A stretch of DNA of 64,000 bases from Mycobacterium sp. E2479 (GCF_001667925.1 NZ_LZJR01000059.1:36474-100473); one strand, 5' to 3'. Positions 27,622 through 35,684 are shown, counted from the first letter of the stretch. Numbers and translations: made by a program. Notes: generated by a model not told the origin, from the letters alone.

Positions 27622-28129
27622 ATGCAGCTGATAAACCTGAGCGAGGCCGAGCTCATCGCGTCGGGCGGGGCGATCCGTGGGCGATCAACCAGAGCCTGCA
27701 GGCCGGCAGCCCCCTTCAGATTTCACTGCTGGCGGAGACCGTTCATGGCGCGGGGCGGCACACCGCCGAGGCCGACCGCGCCTTCGAGGAGGCCCAGAGA
27801 CGCTTCACCGAATCTTGGAACCACATGCTGGTGGCCATCCCATCAAGGACGCCGATGAAGTACAGCGGGGTGACCAAATCCCTTGGCGCACAAACCGAGC
27901 AATCCGCAACGCCTACTCAGACACTTTGCGGAAGTCGATGGACGTTCTGGATACCGCCGGCTGCGACCCCCGGACAACGGTCGACACCCGGATGCAAAGC
28001 CCGTTGAAGCCGGGTGAGGCAAGAAACCTGGGCCCGATCGCCGGGACCGGCGGTATCCCAGGCATCCCAGGGATCGGGGCGGCGGACCTGGGAGAAGTGG
28101 TGGAGGTAGCTTCAGAAGCTGCGTCGTAA
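27622..28129 (+). pseudogene. Frameshifted remnant of a mycobacterial ESX-like / helical secreted-protein family
   Basis: Three reading frames together make one recognisable protein. The start MQLINLSEAELIA (27622) continues, after a shift near 27665, in a second frame as GDPWAINQSLQAGSPLQISL and HTAEADRAFEEAQRRFTESW, then around 27835 a third frame gives HPIKDADEVQR, and around 27870 the second frame resumes with TKSLGAQTEQ. The order matches the N-terminal helical domain of a large mycobacterial family (alpha/beta-hydrolase or TPR-containing proteins with WXG100-like heads). The remaining part (AYSDTLRKSMDVLDTAGCDP and a Gly-Ile-Pro-rich tail) is in the third frame. At least three frame changes make it a decayed gene. 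Confidence 0.55.
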
Positions 28130-28208
28130 AGAAGACAAACGCACGTGGGCGTCACCACCTTCGCAACCGCCGTCAGCGGCAGCAAAACGTCCCACGAGGC
28201 ACCGGCAG

Positions 28209-28679
28209 CTAGACGGCGACGTGGTCGGCGCAGTCGACTCGCAGGTCCGAGATAGACATTGGTGTGTCATAGAACTTACAGCGGTAGCTGCGCGCACCGG
28301 TCTGGGATGTTTCGAGTTGGACGCAGGTGCTGCAGGCACGCACGACGGGAAGCATCTGTGCGTCATGGAGTTTGGCCATCACAACGAGGAGCGTGTCGAG
28401 CAACCGTTCGGCTTCGGAGCGGTCGAGTTTGGATGTGGCGATCTCGGCAGGTGCGGTCCAGCGTGCCAGCTCGGTCGCGGTTTTGCGGCCGGCCGGGGTG
28501 AGTACCAGGCCGTGGCGGCGGCGGTCGTCGGGGTCTGGGGTGCGCACCACCAAGCCTTTGCGGACCAGTGCGGCGATTGCGTCGCTGACGGTGGGATCGG
28601 CCACGTTGAGTTCGCGGGCCAGCGCTGTGCTACGTGCCGCAGGCGGCGGTCCGACGTAAAGCCAACTGAGCACCCGCAT
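28209..28679 (-). CDS. MarR-type regulator with a C-terminal cysteine cluster
   Basis: From the first canonical start the product has 156 residues. It contains a winged helix-turn-helix ([20 protein letters not shown] and the wing [17 protein letters not shown]) and a C-terminal tail with CSTC, then CKFYD and DCADH, a four-cysteine pattern that may bind Zn or an Fe-S cluster. Coding similarity continues in frame for about 37-43 codons upstream ([20 protein letters not shown], the normal first MarR helix) to a CTG at 28806-28808, with no ATG, GTG or TTG in between. The CTG overlaps the stop of the upstream gene. The true start is therefore probably 28808. It is divergent from the monooxygenase cluster and a likely regulator of it. 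Confidence 0.8.
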   Translation of the reverse strand: MRVLSWLYVGPPPAARSTALARELNVADPTVSDAIAALVRKGLVVRTPDPDDRRRHGLVLTPAGRKTATELARWTAPAEIATSKLDRSEAERLLDTLLVVMAKLHDAQMLPVVRACSTCVQLETSQTGARSYRCKFYDTPMSISDLRVDCADHVAV

Positions 28680-28804
28680 TTGGGTGCTCGACAGATCATG
28701 TATTTCGGCGGCCCGCCTGGCCAGGACGTGCAGAGCGCCGCCGACTCGGTCGAGCGCGGCGACGATCTTGGAGTCCAGGCTTCGGTGGCGTGCGCCGTCG
28801 GATT

Positions 28805-29032
28805 TCAGAACACAACCTCGCTCAGCTTGTCCGTGGCGACGTCAAAGACGAAGCCACATACGGATTCGTGCTTGGTGACGAACGGGCCGGCCTCGATACG
28901 GCGCAGCGACTGGCGGACGTCATCCTTGGGGTCGAACGTGCCCGCATATGTGGCGTTGTCGGCCAGGTATTCGCCGGTGACCATCACTGTGACCTCTTCC
29001 TCGGTGCTTGCCGTCGAGTTGGCGTCCGCCAT
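28805..29032 (-). pseudogene. Internally deleted beta-carbonic anhydrase (CanA type), 75 residues
   Basis: The short open frame joins two parts of Rv1284-like CanA. Residues about 13-33 (VTVMVTGEYLADNATYAGTF) match its N-terminus, and residues about 36-75 (VRQSLRRIEAGPFVTKHESV, then [15 protein letters not shown]) match its C-terminus. About 90-100 residues between them are missing, including the zinc ligands and the Asp/Arg dyad (CMDAR ... HHTDCG). The reading frame is kept, so a small protein may be made, but it cannot be a carbonic anhydrase. It ends at a TGA overlapping the probable CTG start of the MarR gene, and it is divergent from the monooxygenase cluster. Whether the product has any role is unknown. 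Confidence 0.75.
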
Positions 29033-29064
29033 CGCAGCGTATTTGGGGCGCGCCTAGCACCCGA

Positions 29065-29090
29065 CGTTGCGAATCACCGTGATCGTAACG
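29065..29090. promoter_or_regulatory. Imperfect palindrome in the MarR/monooxygenase divergent region
   Basis: An 11-bp perfect core ATCAC-C-GTGAT (29073-29083) is flanked by CGTTGCGA on the left and CGTAACG on the right, which pair with one base of offset. It lies about 40 bases upstream of the carbonic anhydrase remnant start and about 95 bases before tmoA, and is the best operator candidate for the MarR protein. Confidence 0.4.
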
Positions 29091-29179
29091 CTTAGGACTC
29101 CTTGGGGTTTATTGCATCATGGTCTCATTCGCGTCATCAACGCAGTTCAACGCGGCTCAAGCCCGACCGAGGACGACAT

Positions 29180-30688
29180 ATGCCCAAACTTTCCCGCAGC
29201 GATTGGTACGACCTGGCTCGCGACACCAACTGGACGCTTCGCTACGTCACCGAGGACGAAGTGTTTCCCGAAGAGCTTTCGGGCACGCACCGGGTCTCCT
29301 CGGAGGCCTGGCTCAAGTGGGACGAGCCATACAAAGTCGGTTACCGCGAGTACGTGCACAATCAGGTCACCAAGGACACCACGACGTACTCGCTGAAGAA
29401 CGCCATCGGACGATCGAAGCTGTTCGAGCAACTCGACCCGGGATGGAAGTCGGTCATCGTGGCGCATTACGGCGCCATCACCATGCCCGAATACCTGGCG
29501 TCCATCGGTGAAGCGCGGATGGGAAGGTTCGGCCGCTCGGCGGCCTGGCGTAACACCGCGACCTTCGGCACCCTCGACGAGGTCCGCCATGGCCAGATCC
29601 AGGCGTTCTTCCCCTACGGCCTACTCGCCAAAGAGCCGCGAGGCGATTGGGCGCTCAAGGCGTTTCACACCAACAACTGGATCGTGCTCGCGGTGCGCTA
29701 CTTGTTCGACGACATGTTCGTGGCCAACGACGCGTTGTCGATCGCGCTGCAGTTGACCTTCACCCTGGAGACCGGGTTCACCAACCTGCAGTTCCTCGGC
29801 ATGGCCGCCGACGCCATCGACGTCGGCGACCTGGAATTCGGCGCGCTGATCAGCTCCATCCAGACCGACGAGGCCCGCCACGCCCAGCAGGGCGAGCCCA
29901 CGATCAAGGTGCTCACCGACAACGGTGAGGCCGAGTGGGGCCAGTTCCTCATCGACCACATGTTCTGGCGGTCGTGGCGCATCTTCGCTCTGCTGACGGG
30001 TCTGTCGATGGATTACTACACGCCGCTAAAGAGCCGGCGGATGAGTTTCAAAGAATTCATCGAGGACTGGGTGGTCAAGCAGTTCGCCGACCAGTTCCGC
30101 GACTACGGGCTCGAATTCCCCTGGTACTGGCAGGAATTCATCGACGAGCTGACCTGGTATCACCATGCCATCCATTTGGGTGTGTGGTACTACCGGCCCA
30201 CCGTGTGGTGGAACCCCGACGCGGGCGTCTCCGAGGCGGAGCGGCTGTGGCTGGAGGAGAAGTACCCGGGCTGGAACCGCGATTTCGGCAAGCAGTGGGA
30301 TGTCATCACCGACAACATCCGCGACGGCGACATCGACGCCACCCTGCCTGAGACGCTGCCGATCACCTGCAACCTGTGCCAGTTGCCGATCGTGCGAGCC
30401 GCCGGGGTGATCGTCGGCGCGCACACCGATGCCGCTCCACTGACGCACGTGCACAACGACCGCAAGTACCTGTTCTGCTCGGAGCCGTGCCGGTGGATCT
30501 TCACCCAACGGCCCGACCGGTTCGCCGGCCACCAGTCGCTGATCGATCGGGTCCTGTCCGGCGAGATCAGCCCACCCGACCTCGGCACCGTCTTGCAGTA
30601 CTTCGGGCTGTCGGCCGACGAACAGGGCCAAGACGCCGACAACTACGGGTGGGCACGCAACGGTGCACGCCACGGATCGAAGGGCTGA
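29180..30688 (+). CDS. tmoA: Diiron monooxygenase hydroxylase alpha subunit (TmoA-like)
   Basis: A 502-residue catalytic subunit of a soluble diiron monooxygenase related to toluene-4-monooxygenase and isoprene monooxygenase. The two iron sites are complete: Glu104 (TMPEYL), Glu134 and His137 (LDEVRHGQ), Glu197 (FTLETGFT) and Glu231/His234 (TDEARHAQ), at the same residue numbers as in T4moA. Active-site positions corresponding to T4moA 100 and 201 are Ile and Thr, but 103 is Pro and 196 is Leu. GAGGA lies before the ATG at 29180; an in-frame start at 29102 is less likely. It is the first gene of a tmoABCDE-ordered operon and inserts O2 into an aromatic or alkene substrate. Confidence 0.93.
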   Translation: MPKLSRSDWYDLARDTNWTLRYVTEDEVFPEELSGTHRVSSEAWLKWDEPYKVGYREYVHNQVTKDTTTYSLKNAIGRSKLFEQLDPGWKSVIVAHYGAITMPEYLASIGEARMGRFGRSAAWRNTATFGTLDEVRHGQIQAFFPYGLLAKEPRGDWALKAFHTNNWIVLAVRYLFDDMFVANDALSIALQLTFTLETGFTNLQFLGMAADAIDVGDLEFGALISSIQTDEARHAQQGEPTIKVLTDNGEAEWGQFLIDHMFWRSWRIFALLTGLSMDYYTPLKSRRMSFKEFIEDWVVKQFADQFRDYGLEFPWYWQEFIDELTWYHHAIHLGVWYYRPTVWWNPDAGVSEAERLWLEEKYPGWNRDFGKQWDVITDNIRDGDIDATLPETLPITCNLCQLPIVRAAGVIVGAHTDAAPLTHVHNDRKYLFCSEPCRWIFTQRPDRFAGHQSLIDRVLSGEISPPDLGTVLQYFGLSADEQGQDADNYGWARNGARHGSKG

Positions 30689-30693
30689 CAATC

Positions 30694-30945
30694 GTGGCGC
30701 TGCTTCCCCTGACTGCTCTGTTCGAGGGCGACGTGCTCGAACTGCTCATCCCCGTCGATGACGCCGACAGCGTCGAAGCTGTCAGCGCAGCGATCGCCCA
30801 TCACGTGGTCGGTCACCGCGTCGCCGAACGCGATGCCCCAATCCGGCTGCGGCACAACGGCAACGTGCTGGACCCCAAAGCGGGAATCGGGGCGTCCGGA
30901 GTCGGGCCACTGGACCACGTCGAGGTGTTCTATGACCAGCGCTAG
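30694..30945 (+). CDS. tmoB: Monooxygenase hydroxylase gamma subunit (TmoB-like)
   Basis: An 83-residue ubiquitin-like small subunit. It starts at GTG 30694, five bases after the tmoA stop, with VALLPLTALFEGDVLELLIP and ends GPLDHVEVFYDQR, the same opening and closing pattern as TmoB. Gamma subunits bind the outer face of the hydroxylase and have no catalytic residues. The 3' end overlaps the start of the ferredoxin gene by 14 bases. The frame is also open upstream inside tmoA, which is coincidental. Confidence 0.88.
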   Translation: MALLPLTALFEGDVLELLIPVDDADSVEAVSAAIAHHVVGHRVAERDAPIRLRHNGNVLDPKAGIGASGVGPLDHVEVFYDQR

Positions 30946-31267
30946 CATCTGGACCCCGGTGGCCACCCTCGATGATCTCTGGGAGGGCGAGGTGGCGGAA
31001 TTCCAGGTGGGGGGTCGATCGATCCTGCTCGCCCACCTGCGCAGCGGAGAAATCCGCGCCTATGACGGTTTGTGCCCGCACGCCGGGTTCCCGCTGGCTG
31101 ACGGCGACGTCGACGGCGACATCTTGACGTGCAGCGCCCACAGCTGGGAATTCGACCTCGCCACCGGCGCCGGGGTGAACCCGGCCGACTGCCGGCTGCA
31201 CACCCACCCGGTTCGCCTCGACGGCGACCAGATCGCCGTGTCGCTCACCGAAGGAGACCACCGATGA
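30932..31267 (+). CDS. tmoC: Rieske ferredoxin of the monooxygenase (TmoC-like)
   Basis: A 111-residue [2Fe-2S] Rieske protein. The cluster ligands appear in CPHAGFPL (Cys and His) and CSAHSWEF (Cys and His), with the expected spacing of about 20 residues. The N-terminus SIWTPVATLDDLWEGEVAEF is like TmoC. It carries electrons to the diiron centre. The ATG at 30932 lies inside the last codons of tmoB and the stop overlaps the start of tmoD by four bases, so all four proteins are produced from a compact transcript. The reductase that should reduce it (TmoF) is not encoded nearby. Confidence 0.92.
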   Translation: MTSASIWTPVATLDDLWEGEVAEFQVGGRSILLAHLRSGEIRAYDGLCPHAGFPLADGDVDGDILTCSAHSWEFDLATGAGVNPADCRLHTHPVRLDGDQIAVSLTEGDHR

Positions 31268-31575
31268 CCGCCGCTGCAGAACAGGACAAACTCGTCGGTC
31301 CGGTCGTGCGCGGTTTCGACCCCGACATCGTCGCCGCCCTGGCCGACGCCGTCGTCTCCGACAATCCCAACGCCGCCATCACCATTGAGGACCACGGCGG
31401 CTATGTCCGCATCCACGCACCGCGATTCCTGCGCGTCACCCGCGCGAGCCTGGAATCAGCTGCAGGCCAACCGTTCCCGCTGGCCACCCTGGAGCCGGCA
31501 CTGGTGGCATTCGCCGGCCGTATCCGCTACATCGGCGACGACGAACTGCACTGGTACCTGGATCGAGAGGACTGA
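31264..31575 (+). CDS. tmoD: Monooxygenase effector/coupling protein (TmoD-like)
   Basis: A 103-residue effector protein of the MmoB/TmoD family, which binds the hydroxylase near the active site and gates catalysis. Recognisable segments are VGPVVRGFDPDIVAALADAV, ITIEDHGGYVRIHAP and the C-terminal FAGRIRYIGDDELHWYLD. ATGA overlap with tmoC indicates coupling, and tmoE begins three bases after its stop codon. No cofactor residues are expected in this family and none is seen. Confidence 0.9.
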   Translation: MTAAAEQDKLVGPVVRGFDPDIVAALADAVVSDNPNAAITIEDHGGYVRIHAPRFLRVTRASLESAAGQPFPLATLEPALVAFAGRIRYIGDDELHWYLDRED

Positions 31576-31578
31576 CAC

Positions 31579-32568
31579 ATGACCGCCGCGAAAACCCGAC
31601 CACTCAAGACCTGGAGCATCGCCGGCGACACCCGGCGCAAACCCACCGAGTACGAAGCCGTCACCGGCAGATTCCACTATCACTTCAACCGCCGGCCGGC
31701 TCCCTTCGACCTCGATCCCGGCAGCGCCATCAACCGCTGGTATCTAAAACATCGCGAAGGCTCACCACTGCAGGCCGAAAGCTGGGAAGGCTTCCGAGAT
31801 CCGGCTGCGCTGAACTACCGCCGCTACATCGCGCTGCAACACGACCGCGAGGTCTACGCCGAGGGCGTGGTCGACCACTACGAGGCACTCGACGGCGACG
31901 GCAAGCTCGATCCCGCCTGGATCGAGACCCTCGCCCGCATCTACGTGCCCGCCCGCTACTTGTTTCATGTCCTGCAGATCACCAGCCTTTACGTCGGACA
32001 GCTCGCGCCGAGCGCGTACATCACCAACGCGGCGTTCTTCCAAGCCGCCGACGAACTACGGGCATTGCAGTGGATCGCCTACCGTGCCAAGTCGCTGTCG
32101 CTCACCCACGGCACGCATTTAGCCAATACCGAAGCGACACGGCGAACCTGGGAGACCGACCAGGCTTGGCAGCCCGCCCGCGAGACGCTGGAACGCCTGC
32201 TGCTGGCCTACGACTGGGGCGAGGCCTTCACCGCGCTGAACTTGGTGGTCAAACCAGCGCTCGACGCGTTGTTCAAAGAGGCGTTCGTCGCGCTGGCAAC
32301 CGACCGTGGCGACGGCCTGACGGCGGCGCTGCTGCAGGAATCCGGCGTCGATACCACCCGCAACCAAGCCTGGAGCGCCGCACTCGCCCGCTACGCGCTG
32401 ACCGCCAATTCCACCAACGGTGCGGTCATCGACGGCTGGATCGAAAAATGGCGCCCCCGCGCCGACCGGGCCGTCGCCGGCCTCGCCGACGCCCTGCCGG
32501 ATCCCGGCGCTACCCGGGAGCGGGTCGCGCGCTCCGTCGCCGCATTCACCGACGAGTGGGCGGGCTAG
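31579..32568 (+). CDS. tmoE: Monooxygenase hydroxylase beta subunit (TmoE-like)
   Basis: A 329-residue helical beta subunit of the hydroxylase, homologous in fold to the alpha subunit but without iron ligands. The opening RPLKTWSIAGDTRRKPTEYE is the classic start of TmoE-type subunits, followed by LTHGTHLANTEATRRTWETD around the position of the degenerate second helix bundle. It forms the (alpha-beta-gamma)2 hydroxylase with TmoA and TmoB. It is the last gene of the operon; the expected tmoF reductase gene is absent and the next gene is on the other strand. Confidence 0.9.
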   Translation: MTAAKTRPLKTWSIAGDTRRKPTEYEAVTGRFHYHFNRRPAPFDLDPGSAINRWYLKHREGSPLQAESWEGFRDPAALNYRRYIALQHDREVYAEGVVDHYEALDGDGKLDPAWIETLARIYVPARYLFHVLQITSLYVGQLAPSAYITNAAFFQAADELRALQWIAYRAKSLSLTHGTHLANTEATRRTWETDQAWQPARETLERLLLAYDWGEAFTALNLVVKPALDALFKEAFVALATDRGDGLTAALLQESGVDTTRNQAWSAALARYALTANSTNGAVIDGWIEKWRPRADRAVAGLADALPDPGATRERVARSVAAFTDEWAG

Positions 32569-32640
32569 TCACACCGACCACTCCGTAGACACCGTTACTG
32601 CCCCGGATGATGCGAAACGAAACGGCTTGGCGCAGCGTAT

Positions 32641-33117
32641 TTACGACGCCGCGAAGTCACCGACGGCGGTCATCTTATTGCCGTCCCAGGCGGTGGCGAA
32701 GCCGCCCGCGTTATATGCACAATTCAGGATGATCGTACGGTGTGGGGGACTTTGCATCCACATATCGAGGGCTTTGTTGGGATTCGCGGCGGATCCGGTG
32801 CCCCAGAAGACGATCTCGCCCGAGTACCTGCTCCGATAGCCCGCATCCGTGATGCGCGCCTGCGGCGAAGAGCCATCCGAGCCGATGTGTCCGTTTACCC
32901 CGCTGCGCAGCATGTCGTCGGCGTGGCGCTGGGCCGCTTCGGCCAACCGCGGATCGTCACTGATAGGCCCGCATCCCTGACGAAGCTGGTTGACTCCGCT
33001 GTACAGCGCGGTCCCCGAATCGTCCGCGCGCGCTGGGAAGTTGGATAAGGTTCCGGGAGTCGTGACGAAGGCAGTACAGATCGCGATGACGGCGATGCTC
33101 TCGACGTTCCTGGCCAT
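32641..33117 (-). CDS. Exported CAP-domain (SCP) protein
   Basis: A 158-residue protein with a signal peptide (MARNVESIAVIAICTAFVTT, cleavage near PARA-D) and a CAP/PR-1-like domain. Typical elements are LYSGVNQLRQGCGPISDDPR, RHADDMLRSGVNGHIGSDGS (with the first active-site-like His) and PPHRTIILNC. A possible disulfide joins two cysteines. An in-frame ATG at 33132 exists, but GAGG fits the ATG at 33117. CAP proteins in mycobacteria are exported and of uncertain role (lipid binding has been proposed). It is a single gene. Confidence 0.85.
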   Translation of the reverse strand: MARNVESIAVIAICTAFVTTPGTLSNFPARADDSGTALYSGVNQLRQGCGPISDDPRLAEAAQRHADDMLRSGVNGHIGSDGSSPQARITDAGYRSRYSGEIVFWGTGSAANPNKALDMWMQSPPHRTIILNCAYNAGGFATAWDGNKMTAVGDFAAS

Positions 33118-33256
33118 GATGCCTCGTGCCATGCGCCCGTTGTACTGCTTTTGGTATCCAAATGTTATCCGTTGTCAACCAAGAACGATGGCGAATCGCA
33201 AATCCGTCGGCGCCGCTGACATGGCGCATGACCGCGGTGTCCGACGCGAGCCGCTC

Positions 33257-34261
33257 CTAGTGGCCGACGTTGTGAACTAGATCGATGGCGTACTGGTTCA
33301 CGAAGTTGCCGGCCGGTGGATCACCTTTGCCGCACGTCCCGTCGGATTCACCGGGACGTTTGATCCACAGGTAGGCGTCGGCATGCGCGCCCGCAGTAGC
33401 CGCGGTAGGCGGGGTGCCCAGCGCACGACCGCTGGGGTTGCACCAGTTCAGGTCGGAGTCGGGCGCCGGCCCAGCACCGTTGCGAGACGTGTCGATTACA
33501 TAGTGCGAACCATTCGTGAGCCCGGAAATCGCCTCGCCGTAACCGATCTCGTCCTCGGTGGTGAAGAAGTTCGCAGTGTTGACGCTGAAACCCCGCGCGT
33601 GGCCGACACCGGCCTGGTTGAGCCTGGCGGCCATGTCGTCGGCGCTGTGCCAGCGCAGGTGACCCGCGTCGACGTAGACGGCCGCGTTCGGATCCCGGGT
33701 CAGCGTGTCGACGGCGTAGCGAATCAGGTCGAAGCGCTCTTGGCGCTGATCACCCGACAGGCAGTCGGCCATGGCGAGCGCATCGGGCTCGACGATGATC
33801 GCCACCCGGGAGGCGCCCACACCGGACGCGATGCCGTCGATCCAGCCTCGGTAGTCATCGGCCGACCTCATGCCGCCGGCGGCGAAGCTACCACAGTCGC
33901 GGTGGGGGATTCCGTACAGCGCGAGGATCGGGATGGCGCCCGCAGCGGTGGCATCGCCGACATACTTCCCGACCGTTCCCGCCGACGAGCCCGGGACGAT
34001 CCAGTAGGCCTGCGGTGTGTTGGCGATGGCCGTCAGCTCGGGGCTTGGCGGATCGGCACTCTGCGCGGCGCGCATGGCGGCCGACGTCGGGTTGACGTAG
34101 AACGGCGCCCCCGCCAACGGATCCCCGTCGGCAACCAGGCGCACCGCCGGGGCAGGACGAACCTGGTCAGGGCCGCCGAATTGCGCAATGCCGGTGACGG
34201 CCGCAACCGTGAGCAAGGGGACGATCCATCGCGCGACTGCACCAGCAGCGGAGATCTTCAC
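33257..34261 (-). CDS. Exported GH6 family cellulase (endoglucanase)
   Basis: A 334-residue protein with an N-terminal hydrophobic export signal (ISAAGAVARWIVPLLTVAAV) and a GH6 catalytic domain. The catalytic-acid motif is IIVEPDALAMADC, preceded by PILALYGIPHRDCGSFAAGG and followed by YVDAGHLRWHSADDMAARL and NTANFFTTEDEIGYGEAIS, all typical of GH6 enzymes and of mycobacterial CelA1 (Rv0062). It hydrolyses beta-1,4-glucan. The frame begins at a GTG. Cellulose degradation is unusual for a host-associated mycobacterium but CelA-type genes are conserved in the genus. Confidence 0.9.
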   Translation of the reverse strand: MKISAAGAVARWIVPLLTVAAVTGIAQFGGPDQVRPAPAVRLVADGDPLAGAPFYVNPTSAAMRAAQSADPPSPELTAIANTPQAYWIVPGSSAGTVGKYVGDATAAGAIPILALYGIPHRDCGSFAAGGMRSADDYRGWIDGIASGVGASRVAIIVEPDALAMADCLSGDQRQERFDLIRYAVDTLTRDPNAAVYVDAGHLRWHSADDMAARLNQAGVGHARGFSVNTANFFTTEDEIGYGEAISGLTNGSHYVIDTSRNGAGPAPDSDLNWCNPSGRALGTPPTAATAGAHADAYLWIKRPGESDGTCGKGDPPAGNFVNQYAIDLVHNVGH

Positions 34262-34355
34262 CTCAGAGAAGTTAGTGGCTCGCGGTCATCCAGCGCCAAT
34301 CGTCGACGCCCCGATCCATGGTTCGGTCGTTCTGGAGATGGCCGGGGCCACCGGC

Positions 34356-35072
34356 TTACATCGATCCGGCCCCGCCTGGACCTCCGCCAAGCAGATTGGC
34401 CGCAAAGGCTGCGCCCTGGCCGATCACTGCCGTGTTGGTCGAATACGTGTCGTGTGCGGCGAAATTCATGCCCTCGGAGCAGATCGGGTCCTGGGCAGCG
34501 CACACCTGGATGGTCTTGGCCGCATAGAGCGGCCCGATGACGACGGGCGGCTCGCCGAAGAACTTCATCGCCTTTTCGTTGGGCAAGGCGTAGAGGACAA
34601 CGGAGGAGACGTGGTTGGCCACTTCCGGATCCAATGGTTTGGGCACTGCCGCGGGATCGATCCCGTCCGGTACGACAGGCGAGGTGACGAAGCCCATCAC
34701 GGCCGCGCCTTGGGAGTAACCGCCGAGCACCATCTTGGTGTTGGGACAGTTATGCGCCATCGAAACGACGTGCGCACCCGCGTCTCTGACGCCGGCCTCT
34801 CCCGCGTTCGTCCAGTCGTGGGTAGCGGGGTAATCCACCGGATATACGTCGAACGACCTAGCACCAATGCTCGAATGCAACGAGTCGACGAAAGCCTGTC
34901 CGGTCGGGCCGAGGCCGGGTGGATCGTCGGTGCCGCGGGCGAACACCACCTGAACGTCCGGGCACGGATCTGCGACGGCGGTGGGGACGGCGGACACGAG
35001 CACCCCAGCGGCAACACTCGACGCCGCGGCTACTGCAGCAGCAAGGAAACTAGAGCTGTGACGCGCAATCAT
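34356..35072 (-). CDS. Cutinase family esterase, exported
   Basis: A 238-residue cutinase-like serine esterase with a Sec signal peptide (SSFLAAAVAAASSVAAGVLV, cleavage after AVA-D near residue 36). The catalytic serine is in GYSQGAAV, with Asp in QDPICSEG and His in AAHDTYS, completing the triad. Four cysteines (CPDVQ, NCPNT, CAAQDPIC) form the conserved disulfides. Mycobacterial members (CFP21/Culp type) hydrolyse fatty-acid esters and lipids. It runs in the same direction as the GH6 gene, but the 94-base gap does not prove an operon. Confidence 0.93.
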   Translation of the reverse strand: MIARHSSSFLAAAVAAASSVAAGVLVSAVPTAVADPCPDVQVVFARGTDDPPGLGPTGQAFVDSLHSSIGARSFDVYPVDYPATHDWTNAGEAGVRDAGAHVVSMAHNCPNTKMVLGGYSQGAAVMGFVTSPVVPDGIDPAAVPKPLDPEVANHVSSVVLYALPNEKAMKFFGEPPVVIGPLYAAKTIQVCAAQDPICSEGMNFAAHDTYSTNTAVIGQGAAFAANLLGGGPGGAGSM

Positions 35073-35370
35073 GCCGCCGTGTTCCCTTAAGTGTGATTTT
35101 TAAACCGCGACTTTTCGGCCGCAGACGGTGCCGGACATAAATTTGCAGACACAATGATCAGCCAGCTTCTAGCAAATCTGAAACCGCTGAGGTTCCCCGC
35201 TGCCGTCGATAGACGTGGCGGATCGCTGCCGAATGAACGCGACGGGCGGAACGGACGTCGAGGGCGCTCCCGGGTTTGTCCACCACCTTGGCACCGCCAG
35301 CTGGTCCGCACCGGCTTGACGCCGTTCTCCGGGAAGCTCTCGTCTAGTAATCCCCACACTTGTGCGGTCA

Positions 35371-35600
35371 TTAACCGCTCTGATGGGCGATAGCAAGGCT
35401 GTGGCCAGAGCCCGCGGCATATGCGACGACGTGGTCAATGCTCGTCACACGGGCAGGCCCATTGTCACCGATCACGCCGGTTCCAAGCTCGCCGACATCA
35501 TTGCTGCCCCACGCCCATAGTGTTCCGTTGGGTTCATTCGTCGTGTTGAAGCTGGCGGTCCCAGAGGAAATATAGGTACGGCAGGTGACCCGTATTCAGG
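35371..35600 (-). pseudogene. RCC1-repeat protein remnant
   Basis: On the minus strand the translation reads TASFNTTNEPNGTLWAWG, SNDVGELGTGVIGDNGP, then HVVAYAAGSGHSLAIAHQSG before a TAA at 35371-35373. The GTLWAWGSNDVGELGTG pattern is the core of an RCC1/BLIP-II beta-propeller repeat, of which only one complete blade remains. Upstream the same frame meets a TGA near 35597, while adjacent-frame sequence (AAIVYTDQYPAATASDLNTG) may be an older continuation. There is no start codon. It is a degenerate fragment of a larger, probably exported protein. Confidence 0.55.
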
Positions 35601-35684
35601 TCACTGGCTGTCGCTGCCGGGTATTGGTCTGTGTACACGATGGCGGCATACGACGCCGTGTGTCTAAATCCATTTAAGCGTGAC

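Noticed and set aside
34188..35090. 300-codon plus-strand open frame
   Set aside because: Antisense to the cutinase gene, with no start signal or recognisable domain.
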